Source of the DNA: Gymnopus androsaceus JB14
Lineage: Eukaryota; Basidiomycota; Agaricomycetes; Agaricales; Omphalotaceae
Direction: 5' to 3'
NCBI GenBank assembly: GCA_009733575.1
Contig: ML769831.1
Location: 1 to 45,224, forward strand
DNA: 45,224 bases
Part shown: one piece after another, positions 34,001 through 44,297 of the stretch
Layout: each line of letters starts with the position of its first letter
How positions within the stretch are numbered: position 1 is the stretch's first letter
The notes under the pieces: model-generated
The model's database searches: none
What the model was told of the DNA's origin: nothing
What the model saw: only the letters and a program-made list of their open reading frames with translations
Program-made: the position numbers and the translations under genes

Positions 34001-36110
34001 TATGACCAAAAAGTGTTGAAGGCTTGGAGCACAAAAAAAAGTCTGTGAGAGTAAAATGTTGAGGGCGGCAAACAGTAAACTTTTATGAAAACAGCAATAA
34101 TCTGACGTGCCTTAATATATGCATGTAAAAGTTAATCCTTGAACTTTGAGGGCCTGATGCAGAGCAACAAGACATATTAATATATGTATGGATATGTATT
34201 ATGGGGTGAGTGAGACAACTTCAAGCAGGATGTCAGTGGAAGTGAGTGTAAGTGGAGAAACCCTTACAGTACAAGTACCTGTCCAGCATAGTTTTACTCA
34301 TTTCATTCCATTCAGTTTTCTCCCAATATGCTCATCTGGAACTAACTGAGAAAATCTAAATATTATTACAATAATACCCTGAGGACCTCCGCCCGTGCCG
34401 TAGGCACGGGTCAAGCAAGCTTGTCTTTCATGCATTCAGACACCAGTGGCCGTGTCAGTTGATTTATCATCCATGCAAATGCATTGGTTATGGTCTGTCT
34501 GATGGTGAGGGAGCGGAGAGACTTTGGCATGCATTAAGCCATCTGATAGCCTACAGGCGTGTTGCGGGAGTAAGTCCAAAAATTAATTGTCCCAAGTATT
34601 GGGCTGACTTTTGAGCTACATACAGTACTACATCCATATGTACAATTTAGATAGCCAATTCAACTTCTACAGTGAGGAGGGGCTGTACAAGTTGGGACTT
34701 GGGCTACATTGGAAAGTCCTTGCATGTGATGAGAAGATGAAAGATTTGGAGGAGTGTTTGCGGGTCTGTGGGTTCTCCGAGGAGGTGTTACGTTGAGAAT
34801 GGGAAGCACAGATCAAAGCTCAGACCAAGCCTTTACCCCATAAGTCATTCACACAATTGTCATATATGACTGGAGCTGAAACGAAGTAGGTCAACACAAG
34901 AATAAGGGAAAGTCCACTGTAGAAGAGGCCCTACAACTGCAAAAAAGCCGCAACGCTATTCAAGCCCATGTTGATGACCTGCATAAGAGGCTCGCTGATC
35001 CTACAAGTGAGCCTTGGGAGATGGCGACCATTGAGCTGGAGCTGGAAACAGCTTTGAAAAGTCTACATAAAGCTCACCTAAAGGTCACAAAGAAGGAAGA
35101 TGTGCTGGGTGTCAATGCAAAGAATCAGCTCTGGCATCTCATCAACAGTCCATTCTTAACAAAGAAAATGAACGCTTGCACTCTGAAGACCCGTATCCAA
35201 GAATGTCTATGATCAAGAAAGTTTGAGCTGGACTGTTTGGAATGCTCGTATTGCAAACAGCGCAGTGGTAGGTCCCCAATCTCTCTGATTGAATACACTT
35301 AAGTTCCGGTTCTGACTCCTCAGTAGAGCAGTGAATCAACAAACATACTCAAGATTTGGTGCAATGCAGGGATCCCAGAATCTCAGAACTTGCTTGCAGA
35401 TACAATAGACTTTGCGATGACATGGAGATGCTCATCCAACAGAGAAAAGCGCTGCGTAATTCAGTTGCACCGCTCAAGATTGAAATGGAATGTTTATTCA
35501 ACACTGGATGTTGACAACAATATCTGGCTCAATGTGGGGATAGGGTATGAGGAGGAGGGAGAGGACACAGTCCCTCCGCTTTGGCTGTGCAATGAAAAGG
35601 TACAAGCGGGAATACGGGCAATGAATGATAGAGATTGTTGCATTGAAGAGCAGGTATGGCTGCTAAAGGAGTGGAGTGCCTTGCAATTGTGGTTCAATGA
35701 GGAATGGCACGTTGTGAATGCAGCAATTGAACATAGTGAGTGGCTATTCCATCAGACTGTGACTTGTGATCTCACCTTTATTTTATTAAGTGTCCGATGC
35801 AGCTGTGGAACATCAGTTGAGTTTGAAGAAACGTGAATTATGTTGTTTGTTTGTTGTTTGGGAATGAACTCTTGTGTGTGTTCCTGCCGAAGAGGGATTG
35901 CCTGAGTGGGGTCCATCAGGTGAGGATCTTGCTGAGTACAGAGCTGTTCATGTTCTGGGAGGAGGAATAGAAATTGTCGAAGAAGCAGGGTATGAGTATG
36001 ATGTGGAGTTTGAAGCAGAGGCTGATGGACTTCTCATTGAGCATTTGGATAGTCTTAGAATTACTGAAAACTACCGAGATATGCAGGCTTCTGGTACATC
36101 AGATTTGTAG
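31080..36110 (+). pseudogene. KDZ transposase with CxC1-like N-terminal domain (broken)
   Basis: It begins with LPNGVTLTQNPAPPQLPGQ, followed by the CxC1-type cysteine region (CQCC…) and, after an intron near 31515-31568, LIHSGLFPCSPIYPTLAVDV and APNYTTWCSAATDFLAAQGY. Then come CPQCG, CPACFGRK, the first catalytic segment LVQVDACYTQKH, NTFFIPKAEV, PKSVLDGCLASFTAADDA, and LYNIGCQLH where the family has YDIGCQLHRS. After a 1.5-kb insertion HAFRHQWPCQLIYHPCKC and GLSDGEGAERLWHALSHLIA follow, then the coiled-coil region and C-terminal PPLWLCNEKVQAGI. Breaks are the insertion, stops at about 31987, 32508 and 32826, and Asp-to-Asn at the second catalytic Asp. The protein would cut and join element ends in the nucleus. 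Confidence 0.88.
32889..34422. mobile_element. 1.5-kb insertion in the KDZ transposase with a large foldback core
   Basis: Transposase coding breaks after LSFAVS (about 32888) and resumes with VFHAFRHQW (about 34423). GTCT occurs at both edges and could be a 4-base target duplication. The core is an inverted repeat, about 33343-33638 against 33773-34098, with roughly 134 bases between arms. GC-rich palindromes occur near both ends (GCAGCGGGCCCGCGGC at about 33034 and CCCGTGCC GTA GGCACGGG at about 34392-34410). No gene is visible. The type is unresolved. Confidence 0.75.
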
Positions 36111-36177
36111 CCAGCTATTTGAATGTTATTATTTGCATTAAAAACATGCTAAGCCATCATTCACCCTATGAACAATA
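36111..36177. other. Transposase 3' end to iterons
   Basis: Short AT-rich stretch with AATAAGTTGGG at its end. It probably holds the polyadenylation region of the transposase. Confidence 0.3.
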
Positions 36178-37195
36178 AGTTGGGTAGCTACCCCTAATTA
36201 AAATTAAGTTGGGTAGCTACCCCTAATGAAAATTAAGTTGGGTAGCTACCCCTAATGAAAATTAAGTTGGGTAGCTACCCCTAATGAAAATTAAGCTGGG
36301 TAGCTACCCATAATGCAAATTAAGCTGGGTAGCTACCCCTAATGAAAATTAAGCTGGGTAGCTACCCTTCATAAAAATTAAGGTGGGTAGCTACCCCTAA
36401 TGCAAATTAACGTTGGTTTAATGTGGGTAACTACCCACACTATTGGTGGAAGTCATGTGGGTCTATATATTGTGTAATGTCCTTGATTTGGACATATACA
36501 CCTCAAAACAAATTTAGTGGATAAGGTAGCTACCCAGTACAAGCATTTATACAAGTCCATGAATGAGTTCATGTAGCAGATGGACTTATATAGTGGTGGG
36601 CAGCTACACAGTATGAGTATATATTATATATACAAGTTCACAAATGAAAGTGTAACAGAACAGACTTGTATGGTTCATGGTTTCTGCATCAATGATATGC
36701 ATGAGTTGAATGTCCATGCAAATAGCTCATAAGTGGGTAGCTACCCACTATGTTTAATAGTATTGAAGTGGTGTACTAAATATATCAAATAGAGTGAAAT
36801 TAATTAAGCTATGTAAACCAGTATTCATACAAATAAGTGGGTAGCTACCCACTATGTCTATTATTTTCAAATCTCAATAGTAGTTAAGTGGTTTATTAAA
36901 TATATCCAATGCATGATAATCAAACAAATACAGGTAACTGGTAGATGATATGCAACCAAATGGGTAGCTACCCAAGTTAGTAGCTCATATTGCTTGAAGT
37001 ACCCACATTCACACTGTCAAACATAGTCAAGTAGTGTAAAATGCTCCCCAAACTGCAAGAAAAAAACCACAAAAAAACCATGGGTAGCTACCCAGGCAAG
37101 ACCCCAGGCACTGCGTGATGTGACATGATAGGTAGCTACCCAAGTCAACTTGGAGAAAAATGGGTAGCCACCCCAGGTTGGGGTAGCTACACACC
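36178..37195. promoter_or_regulatory. Right subterminal iterons, palindrome GGGTAGCTACCC
   Basis: Eight copies in a regular array with a period of about 30 bases (36178-36405, unit TTAAGTTGGGTAGCTACCCC plus TAATGAAAA). More dispersed copies lie at about 36524, 36735, 36839, 36961, 37082 and 37130, plus variants. It mirrors the left end. The array is denser than on the left, as in many asymmetric transposon ends. Confidence 0.85.
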
Positions 37196-37300
37196 TTATA
37201 TGATGGGTGGGTAGTCTACCCCAAAAAGGGGCCTCTTAGGCATATTTAAGGACATCATTTTTTTACCCTAAGTAGGTCAGTTTGGTAGGTGCCTGAAGTG
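37071..37300 (-). repeat. Right TIR of element B
   Basis: Reverse complement of 12138-12366 with about 97% identity. The outer end is GGTGCCTGAAGTG at 37300, followed by the ACTTTTGT target copy (37301-37308). Confidence 0.95.
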
Positions 37301-40300
37301 ACTTTTGTTCCCAATTCATCTCCAACACTTATTTCAGTCTCCCGATTTGATGAAGCTGGATGCTATACCATCTTTGGAGCTGGAAAATGTGTATCATTCA
37401 AGAAGGATGATGCTGGTGATTTTATCCAGCACCTACTTGATGATGAGGAGATTGTTTTTACTGGGACTAAAGATGGTACAAGACTATACCACCTTGACTC
37501 TGCAACTCCTACCTCTGCATTCACATCTTCATCTTCCTTGGATCTCATACCTCCACTGTACACAAAACTGATACAACTACTTCACGAGCTTTGTCATTTA
37601 AATTATCCTGCTTGTCGATCATTGTACTGTTCAGGTCAGTTGGAGGGGATAACCGTGAAACTTATGGCCGCAGAATTAGCTGCAGAACCCCCTGTCTGCA
37701 ATGCATGCACTAGGGGTAAGCTCACCAAAGTGCATTTTCCTGAATCAGACTCTCGTGCTAGTGAGCCGCTAGAGTTAGTCCATTCGGATCTTTGGGGTCC
37801 TGGGCCAGTTGAAGGATACAAATCTGGCAAGCGTTATCTCATCACTTTCCTTGATGATTACTTGCGTATGGCTTGGGGTTATCTTCTGAAACAGAAGAGT
37901 GATGCTTTTGAAGCATTCAAGATCTGGATGGCAGAAGTTGAGAAGGCAACCGGTAAATCTTTAAAAGAATTTTGTACTGATAACGGCGGGGAGTATATTT
38001 TGACCAAGTGGGAGAATTGGATGAAGGAGAGAGGAATCCGTTGGGAGAACTCTGTTCCTCATACTCCCCAGCAAAATGGTTGCGCTGAATGCCTCAATCG
38101 TACAATTTTCAACCGAGTCCACACTATTCTCCTTGCTTTGGTCTTCCACTGTCTCTTTGGAGCTATGGTGTAGGTTATCTGTTATTTACACATGCACATT
38201 GTTACACAAATCCTCTGCCTAAGGGGGAGACACCTCACCATCTCTTCTACAAGAAGAATCCTGATCATCAAAAATTCCATCCTTTTGGATGTTGAGTTTG
38301 GGCTTATAACCATGATCAGAAGCACAAATTGGATCAATGGGGAGAACCAGGATTTTTTGTTGGGTATGATTTGAATTGTTTGGCGTACTTGGTTTATACT
38401 CCAGGTAAAGGCATACGGTCAGCAATCTCTATTTGTTTTGATGATAATGCCTCTGGGAGTGATCTTATGAGCGCCGAGGGGGAGTCCTATGATTATTTGT
38501 CTCTCAAAAGTTCTAACACTGATGATGACAATGGCCCCCCAATTATTGTTCCATTCACTCCTGCCACCAATCCAAATCCTATTCCTCCACCTGTCCCTAT
38601 TCCTCCTGCTCCTGCTCCTGCTCCTGTTACACCTCCACTTTGTGTTTGGCCTAATCCACATATGCCCTCTAATGCTACTCCTGCTAAGACTCGTTCTCAG
38701 ACTAGAGCAGAGGTGCAACCAGATCCTCTTGATTCCAATACTGAGGATGAGGGGGAGCCAGAAGTTGAACAAGCTCATCTTTCAAGAGGTGATATTCCTC
38801 TTAATCTTGCACAAGCTCTTGCCTCTCCTGACCGTTTGGAGTGGAAAGAAGCATGTCATTATGAGCTCAACAAGTTACTCAAAACTGGGACATATGACCT
38901 TGTTCCACTTCCTCCAGACCATAAAGCTACAGGTAGTCGTTGGGTTTTTGCTGTAAAGCAAAATGCTAACAATCCTGAGGACATTGAGTCCTATCGAGCT
39001 AGACTTGTTGCTCAGGGGTTTACTCAAATCCCAGGTGTTGATTTTGTTGACACCCATGCACTGACTGCACATATAGAATCTGTTCATGGAATTGCAACCA
39101 TTGCTGCCATTGAGGACTGGGAGATTCATGTCATTGATGTGAAGTCTGCTTATCTCAATTCTGAGATTCCTGATGACCAGCCAGCGTATGTGAAGCAGCT
39201 GCCAGGATTTGCAGTCAAGGGAAAAGAAGATTGGGTTTGGAAACTCAAGAAAGGTCTTTATGGACTTAAACAGTCTGGGTATCTCTGGTATGAGAAACTC
39301 AAAGGTGTTTTAGAGTCACTTGGTTTCCATGTCTGTCCTTCTGATCCCTGTGTGTTCATTCACCACTCATCTTCTGGAACTCTCATCATTGCTACTCATG
39401 TGGATGATCTTGCTCTCTTTGGAAGCAATCTTGCCGAGATTGAACAATTCAAGAAAGAGTTCAAAACTCATTTTGAAATATTGGACAAAGGAGCAATTTC
39501 TCAGTTCTTGGGTATGACTGTTACTCGTGACAGACATGCTTGTACAATTTCATTCTCCCAGTGTTCTTATGTCCTGGAACTTGTTGCTCGCTTTAATCTT
39601 GCAGATGCAAATCCAGCACCAACACCTATGGAGATGAAAGTACTCACTAAGGCTGATTGTCCAGCTGAGGCCCTCAGCTGGACAATCAGCCTGAGGGCTC
39701 TGAAGAGATGAAAGATATGAGGGGAGTACCCTATGCTGAAGCAGTTGGTTCTTTGATGCATGCTTCTGTTATGACCCATCCAGATATTACACACAGTACT
39801 CAGCAAACTGCACAGTTCATGCAGAATCCTGGATGTACTCATTGGAAGGCAGTGCAAAGGATAATTTGCTACTTGAAGGGTACAGCTGACTTTGTGCTAG
39901 TTTTGGGTGGTACAAAGTCCCGGGCATTCCTTGCTTATACTAATTCCAACTTTGTTGAAAGTCCTAATCATAGACAATCAGTATCTAGCGCTGTCCTCTC
40001 TTTTGGTTTAGGTTTTTTCTCTTGGTTTACAAGGAAACAGACTGCTATTGTGACTTCTTCTACTGGTGAAGCCAAATATTATGCAGCTGGTTCTTGTGGG
40101 TGAGAAGTTATCAGGTTCTGCCAACTTCTACAACAACTTGGTTTCACCCAGCAAGAACCAACTCAGATGTTCGTGGATTCTTCTTCAGCTCTGAAGAATA
40201 TGAATTCACCTCAGATCACCAATGCGAACAAGCATATCAAAGTTCATTGACACTGGATTCAAGGTGCAATTCAAGAAGGTGATATTGCTACTCAATATGT

Positions 40301-40407
40301 TCCATCCAAGGAGAACTTTGCCGACATTTTTACCAAAGCACTTGGTAAACTTGATCACCAAAATGCAACTCGCCAACTTGGTATTTTTCCTAGTGGATCT
40401 CGTTGAG
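37301..40407 (+). pseudogene. Copia pol: integrase, reverse transcriptase, RNase H (broken)
   Basis: It continues gag-protease across element B. The integrase has a His/Cys region (HELCHLN…CNAC) and the D,D,E residues in VHSDLWGPG, CTDNGGEY and QQNGCAECLNRT. A TAG follows at about 38172 and a TGA at about 38293 (FGC, stop, VWAYN). The reverse transcriptase (about 38329-39650) has WVFAVKQNA, RARLVAQGFTQIPGVDF, IDVKSAYLNSEI, KGLYGLKQSGYLWYEKL and HVDD in place of the usual YVDD. A 20-base palindrome at 39650-39692 shifts frame. RNase H follows with AYTNSNF (Asp to Asn) and SSTGEAKYYA (Glu to Lys), so its catalytic residues look lost. The last piece ends IFTKALGKLDHQNATRQLGI. Confidence 0.92.
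39650..39692. repeat. Perfect 20-base-arm palindrome causing a frameshift in pol
   Basis: Arms 39650-39669 and 39673-39692 with a GCC loop. The reading frame before it (…LTKADCPAEAL) and after it (QPEGSEEMKDMRGVPYAEAV, another frame) belong to one copia polyprotein. A short template-switch inversion during DNA synthesis would explain it. Confidence 0.8.
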
Positions 40408-40413
40408 GGGGAG
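40405..40413 (+). promoter_or_regulatory. Polypurine tract of the copia element
   Basis: GAGGGGGAG directly precedes the TG of the 3' LTR, the expected place for plus-strand priming. Confidence 0.85.
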
Positions 40414-40652
40414 TGTTAGATATCATGTGATATCAGTAAGTATTTCCGATTAGCCGGTTTGCATGGCGAAGCTTAACCGGGACCGGAGTTTATCCTTTAC
40501 ATATGATTATTTCATTATTTTCTCATGTATTCGGAATTTACACATATACTCCATGTTTCGGCGATCCCTCTTTTCCCTCAGCCTTCATCACTATCACTGT
40601 GACTTCTGGCTGAGCTTAGTATTGTACTGATCTAGTGCTCTAGATTTTAACA
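40414..40652 (+). repeat. 3' LTR of the copia element (239 bases)
   Basis: It matches the 5' LTR with five transitions and lacks the 54-base GTATGT…TATAG block. GAAAA follows at 40653-40657. Confidence 0.95.
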
Positions 40653-40657
40653 GAAAA

Positions 40658-41749
40658 TAAATTGGTGAATGTTGTTATGGAAGGAGGAGATGCATGGGCG
40701 GGAGTAGTGGTAGTGGCAGAGTTGAGGCAAACTGAAACACCATTGAAATGGGCCTGCAACAGAGTTAATAAGAGTTATATTTCAAAATGCATCACAGAAG
40801 CAATGGAATATTTATTATACATTGTAGACTGACCACAAAGTGGATTGAACATACACCCTGATGGTTTCAGCATAAGTCTGGGCTTGTGTTACTGCACAGC
40901 AAGGGAGAATCAAACAGGTATGCCATCAGAGCGTTATAAGGCATGTGCCATGTAGTAAGGTACAGACAGGTTCAACTGACCCAAGAGCTAGAATGGGATT
41001 TACTTAACAGACACTTATGTACATTCAAAATGACAAAAAGTAGGTACCAAACTCAAGCTACAGTAATACTTCCTTCTCTGGAATTTATTTACAATTATTT
41101 ATAATGAGGAGGTGCCGCTATCTCCCAAAGTAAGTACTTATGTCTCCGACAAATAACCTTCCTGTTTTGGACAAGCGCCCATCACGTGCTTGGGGTATGC
41201 AAGTGTCGAAAATAACGTGAGGTGGCAGGTGTCCGAGCCTTGCCGCTCACGGCAATCACCGGGAAGAGAGCAGACCGTTCCTGCGCTCACCGGAATTCTA
41301 TATACTGCACATTTAGGATTGAGTTCATTATTCTAAACAATGAATTTGAGCCAATATCAATAGTAAGAGTGTCTTTGAGGTTCGAAAAGTTAAATATATC
41401 AGTGGGGGCTGCAATATATCCTCAACTTAGTAGATTGCACTGAGAGATGTATTGTGAGAGAAGGTATGTACAAAAGGATTAGAATTATCTAGTTCATATT
41501 GACATTATATTTTTCACCGACATAAAATATTGCCAGTGTAATTTTGTGGTGGCCCTAGATCAAGTCTAGGTATTGTATCAAGGAAGATCCTACAGTTTGA
41601 GAGGCAGCCATTGCCTTTGAATGAATACACATCCCGAATACTTTTCAACATTTGTGGTGATGTCAGTATCAAGGATGTTGACATGTTGAATGGCCACCAA
41701 CCTATCCAAATTCCATATATTCTGAGCATTGGATTCATCTATCTTAACT
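40658..41749. other. Right flank of the copia element, no recognised gene
   Basis: AT-leaning DNA with a more GC-rich patch at 41160-41300 (CACGTGCTTGGGG…CTCACCGG). No supported coding frame or repeat was found. Confidence 0.4.
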
Positions 41750-41822
41750 CACTTCAGTCACCTACTAAAATATACCTACTTAGGCTTAACTTTTGCCTTC
41801 CAAGTTGGGCCTAAGTAGGGGT
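41750..41822 (+). repeat. Terminal inverted repeat end of element C
   Basis: CACTTCAGTCACCTAC, then CCTACTTAGGCTTAAC and GGCCTAAGTAGGGG. The last two form an internal inverted repeat of about 10-12 bases. The flanking octamer outside is TCTTAACT. Confidence 0.7.
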
Positions 41823-41835
41823 AAATAGCTGGCAT

Positions 41836-42001
41836 ATTCCACCATGGTATTACCATGATATTACCATGTACTTCAGTAGAGCTGGTATTTACCAGGCACC
41901 CAGTGGACTTGGTATAACCAAACACCTAGCCAGCCTGGTACTACTAGGGACCAAGGCAGCTTGTTATTACCCATGTACCCTTCCCTGGTTTAACCTAGTA
42001 C
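41836..42001. promoter_or_regulatory. Subterminal GGTA…TACC palindromes of element C
   Basis: Several short palindromes: CCATGGTATTACCATG, ATATTACCATG, TGGTATTTACCA, TGGTATAACC, CCTGGTACTACTAGG and CTAGTACCATG. The position just inside the terminus and the GGTA/TACC core recall GGGTAGCTACCC in element B. A binding role is inferred. Confidence 0.5.
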
Positions 42002-42101
42002 CATGTTTATTCATTCCAATCCAATGATGTAGGAGCAGCTTAAGTGTAATCAATCATTCTAGAACTATAAGACTATAAAATAAAATGCATTGTCTACTAA
42101 A

Positions 42102-43407
42102 TCAGTCCACATAGTACATATCATCCATCTCCTGTACATTGTCATTGAGATCTAGTGCATCAATGCGCTCAATCAAACCTACATCCAGCTCATCCTCATC
42201 AAACTCTTCAAACATATCCCCCTCATCCTCTTCCTCCTTATCTTCATTGCCTTCTTCTTCCACAAACTCCATCTCAACCTCAAGCATTGGCTCATCTCAC
42301 AGTAAGGCTGACAATGCTTTCTCCCATACCATGTACAATGCAGCAAGGTCGTTTCAACGTTCTTGCAAACAACGCAGTATGTCCAAGTCTATTCAATATA
42401 TATTATAACTTGAAAAAGAATTGCCTTTATCACATACCTTCTGTGTCTTCCATTGCTCTCACAACAACCAACCACTCCTCCAGAAACCAGTCCTTCAGGG
42501 CTGCTTGTTCATACTCCAACCAAAGCAACTCCTCATCACAATGATCACAAAGCAGAATCCCTTGAATGCCAGTTCTGACGTGCTCATTGCACAACCACAA
42601 AGGTGGCTCAGCCATGTCATCATCATCCATAAGGCCAATATCATCCCAAATGGAATTGTCAACATCAAGGGAGAATAATTCCTTCATCACAATTTTTCTT
42701 GGAGCCACTGCATTACCTGGAGCACAGTTTGATAGAATCAAATCAGCCATTTTGGCACAGAGGATGTTATATTTCTTTGCTAAGGACTGGATACTGGGAT
42801 CCCATTGAGTAATGGAATGCTCCATGTGATTGTGTAGTTTGCGTTCTGAAGTTGAAGATACAGTATCAGAAAATAGGATCTAGTTAAGCATAAAATGTAT
42901 GTGCTATTCATCTGCCATCAGAATGTTTGCTCTAGTTGGTCTCACTCAAACTTACGGAAGCAAAGCTTCTGGCGCAGTTGAAACTTCAAGGCTTGCGCAT
43001 TCATATGATGCATAATGAACAGGCTGGTTGCAAGGTGTCAGTATTGAGATTTCCCCTGCACTCCGAGTGCATGTTCCTTGGAGGTGAGGAGTTTCTGGGT
43101 CTTCTCGAGCTTCTCCTCAACAGTTCCTGCTCTAATTTCACTGTAGCCACCTTTTAAGGCTCCGCCGAGAGATCGGTAATAACTTGCTCAAGGCGTTTGA
43201 CACTGTCACTAAGAGTGTCTTGTGCCTTTCGCAGGCGAAGAGCTTCTTCAACTGCCTTTCTGGCCGATGTCTTTGACTGTCTTGAAAATAGAGAATCAAA
43301 TCAATAACAACACCAAGCGTAGACTTAAATAATGCACAAGGAAGTGGTTTAGTCTGCAATTCAACCTGTAACCTCCACTGATCTTGAAAAAACTCCACGC
43401 TCTGCAT
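42102..43407 (-). pseudogene. C-terminal part of a second KDZ transposase
   Basis: Read downward: QDQWRLQVELQTKPLP (the QTKPLP motif follows the catalytic domain in this family), a degenerate coiled-coil part, then SIQSLAKKYNILCAKMADLI, MKELFSLDVDNSIWDDIGL, PPLWLCNEHVRTGIQGILLC and LKDWFLEEWLVVVRAMEDTE, with a final acidic exon ending VGLIERIDALDLNDN. The element B transposase has the same C-terminal blocks (35390-36110). Introns near 42290-42430 and a lost N-terminal half leave no catalytic core here. Confidence 0.8.
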
Positions 43408-43446
43408 TGACCAATTAACATCCTTCTCAGCCTGTTCACATTTTAT

Positions 43447-44031
43447 TCAATCCCCACAAAACTTCATGATCTGAGTGCTCAATCTGCAAATCAAGCATGT
43501 AAAGATGTCGGTGGTGCTAGAAAGACATCTGTTAATGCAGGAAAAATTTATCAATGACATTACACTCACTCCGCAGAGTACGGAGTTCAATAAATACAGG
43601 AGAGGAGCACTACTATCAGTAGAAGAAAAGTAAGGTCTATGTAAAGATGGCCTGAATATAGTGTGTGCTGCATTGTGATCATTGTAGAACTTCTGTTTAA
43701 TCTTATGCAAGGTGTTAGTGAGCTTATTTCTCAAAGTAGAAAATAAAGGAGCTTGCCAGAAAATGAGGTGTTCACTTCCAGATCCAGTAACTTAATTGCA
43801 TTCATCCATGTATGAATCAACAAGTCTATCAAGATCAATCTCTTCCTCCTCAATCTTAATGTGGGCAAGGAGGGGATTTAAATGTCTGGTGTAAGGGTCG
43901 AAGGACACCTTGGAAGCAAGGACTGGAAAAAGTTCCTCACACTGGGAGCAAAGTCCAAGGCAATCAAATTTTGATTCCCTTACACAGATTACTGCAGGGA
44001 TTCTGCAGGGCCTCTGCATGCAATTATGCAT
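43447..44031 (-). pseudogene. Fragment of an unidentified protein gene
   Basis: The minus strand reads VSFDPYTRHLNPLLAHIKIE, EEEIDLDRLVDSYMDECN, a TAA, VTGSGSEHLIFWQAPLFSTL, RNKLTNTLHKIKQKFYNDHN and AAHTIFRP. Continuity of sense across the single stop shows it was one coding exon. I do not recognise the family. It does not look like a KDZ or copia part and may be a captured host fragment. Confidence 0.45.
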
Positions 44032-44297
44032 GTTACCATGGAGTCACAAAGAAGAAAGTGAAATTCTTTTCCGGCGCTTGCCTACTGTTTGATGCCGGAT
44101 TGTCAATGGACTCCGGACCCTATACCACACATTACAGGCGCCGCCGGGCGACAATATTGTCACCCACGCTCGCTTCTTTAATTTAGAATATCTATAGATA
44201 TGGCTGTGAGTTGACTGTAATACAATTGTGAATTTGGAGTGAGTCCCCACAGAATCCCTGGGTAAGCCGTGTAAGGGGATCAAATTGGATCGCCTTG
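43957..44297. repeat. Small TIR (MITE-like) element
   Basis: About 45-base imperfect inverted ends: 43962-44008 (CAAATTTTGATTCCCTTACACAG…GGATTCTGCAGGG in pieces) mirrors about 44235-44287 (…CAGAATCCCTGGG, GTGTAAGGGGATCAAATTGG). The inside includes AGGCGCCGCCGGGCG. No coding. It sits between the unidentified fragment and the copia gag. Confidence 0.5.

Larger units (their letters stand above)
12138..37300 (+). mobile_element. Element B: 25.2-kb KDZ-type DNA transposon carrying captured host genes
   Basis: Terminal inverted repeats of about 230 bases start CACTTCAGGCACCTACC and are flanked by an 8-base target duplication ACTTTTGT (12130-12137, 37301-37308). Excision in silico restores the copia frame across the junction (…LKDTTFV then PNSSPTL…), which fixes both ends. 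Contents are iteron arrays at both ends, an accessory gene, captured host gene fragments, two further element genes, a small ORF and a KDZ transposase. KDZ (Kyakuja-Dileera-Zisupton) DNA transposons are known from basidiomycete genomes, and an 8-base duplication fits the group. All recognisable transposase parts are broken, so this copy can move only in trans. Confidence 0.9.
8571..40652 (+). mobile_element. Ty1/copia LTR retrotransposon, interrupted by element B
   Basis: Two LTRs (8571-8863, 40414-40652) begin TGTTAG and end TTTTAACA, and are flanked by identical 5-base duplications GAAAA (8566-8570, 40653-40657). A primer-binding site follows the left LTR and a GAGGGGGAG polypurine tract precedes the right one. 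Coding order is gag, protease, integrase, reverse transcriptase, RNase H, which is the copia order. Without element B and its extra target copy the element is about 6.9 kb. The LTRs differ by five transitions over 239 aligned bases plus one 54-base gap. Several stops and a frameshift make it non-autonomous now. Confidence 0.95.

Noticed and set aside
32889..34422. Helitron insertion in the transposase
   Set aside because: A hairpin lies near one end, but there is no CTRR end, no TC start next to an A and no A/T target at the junctions.
12138..37300. Starship-type giant element
   Set aside because: No tyrosine-recombinase captain gene. The long TIRs, the 8-base duplication and the KDZ DDE-type transposase show another class.
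12138..37300. TET/JBP dioxygenase gene, often linked with KDZ elements in basidiomycetes
   Set aside because: I looked for the HxD…H…R oxygenase pattern and its surroundings in the element genes on both strands and found none.
4483..41822. A single 37-kb element bounded by the similar inverted ends at 4547 and 41750
   Set aside because: The termini point the wrong way: element A lies left of 4547 and element C lies right of 41750. The DNA between them contains host-like flanks and the complete copia element with its own duplication.
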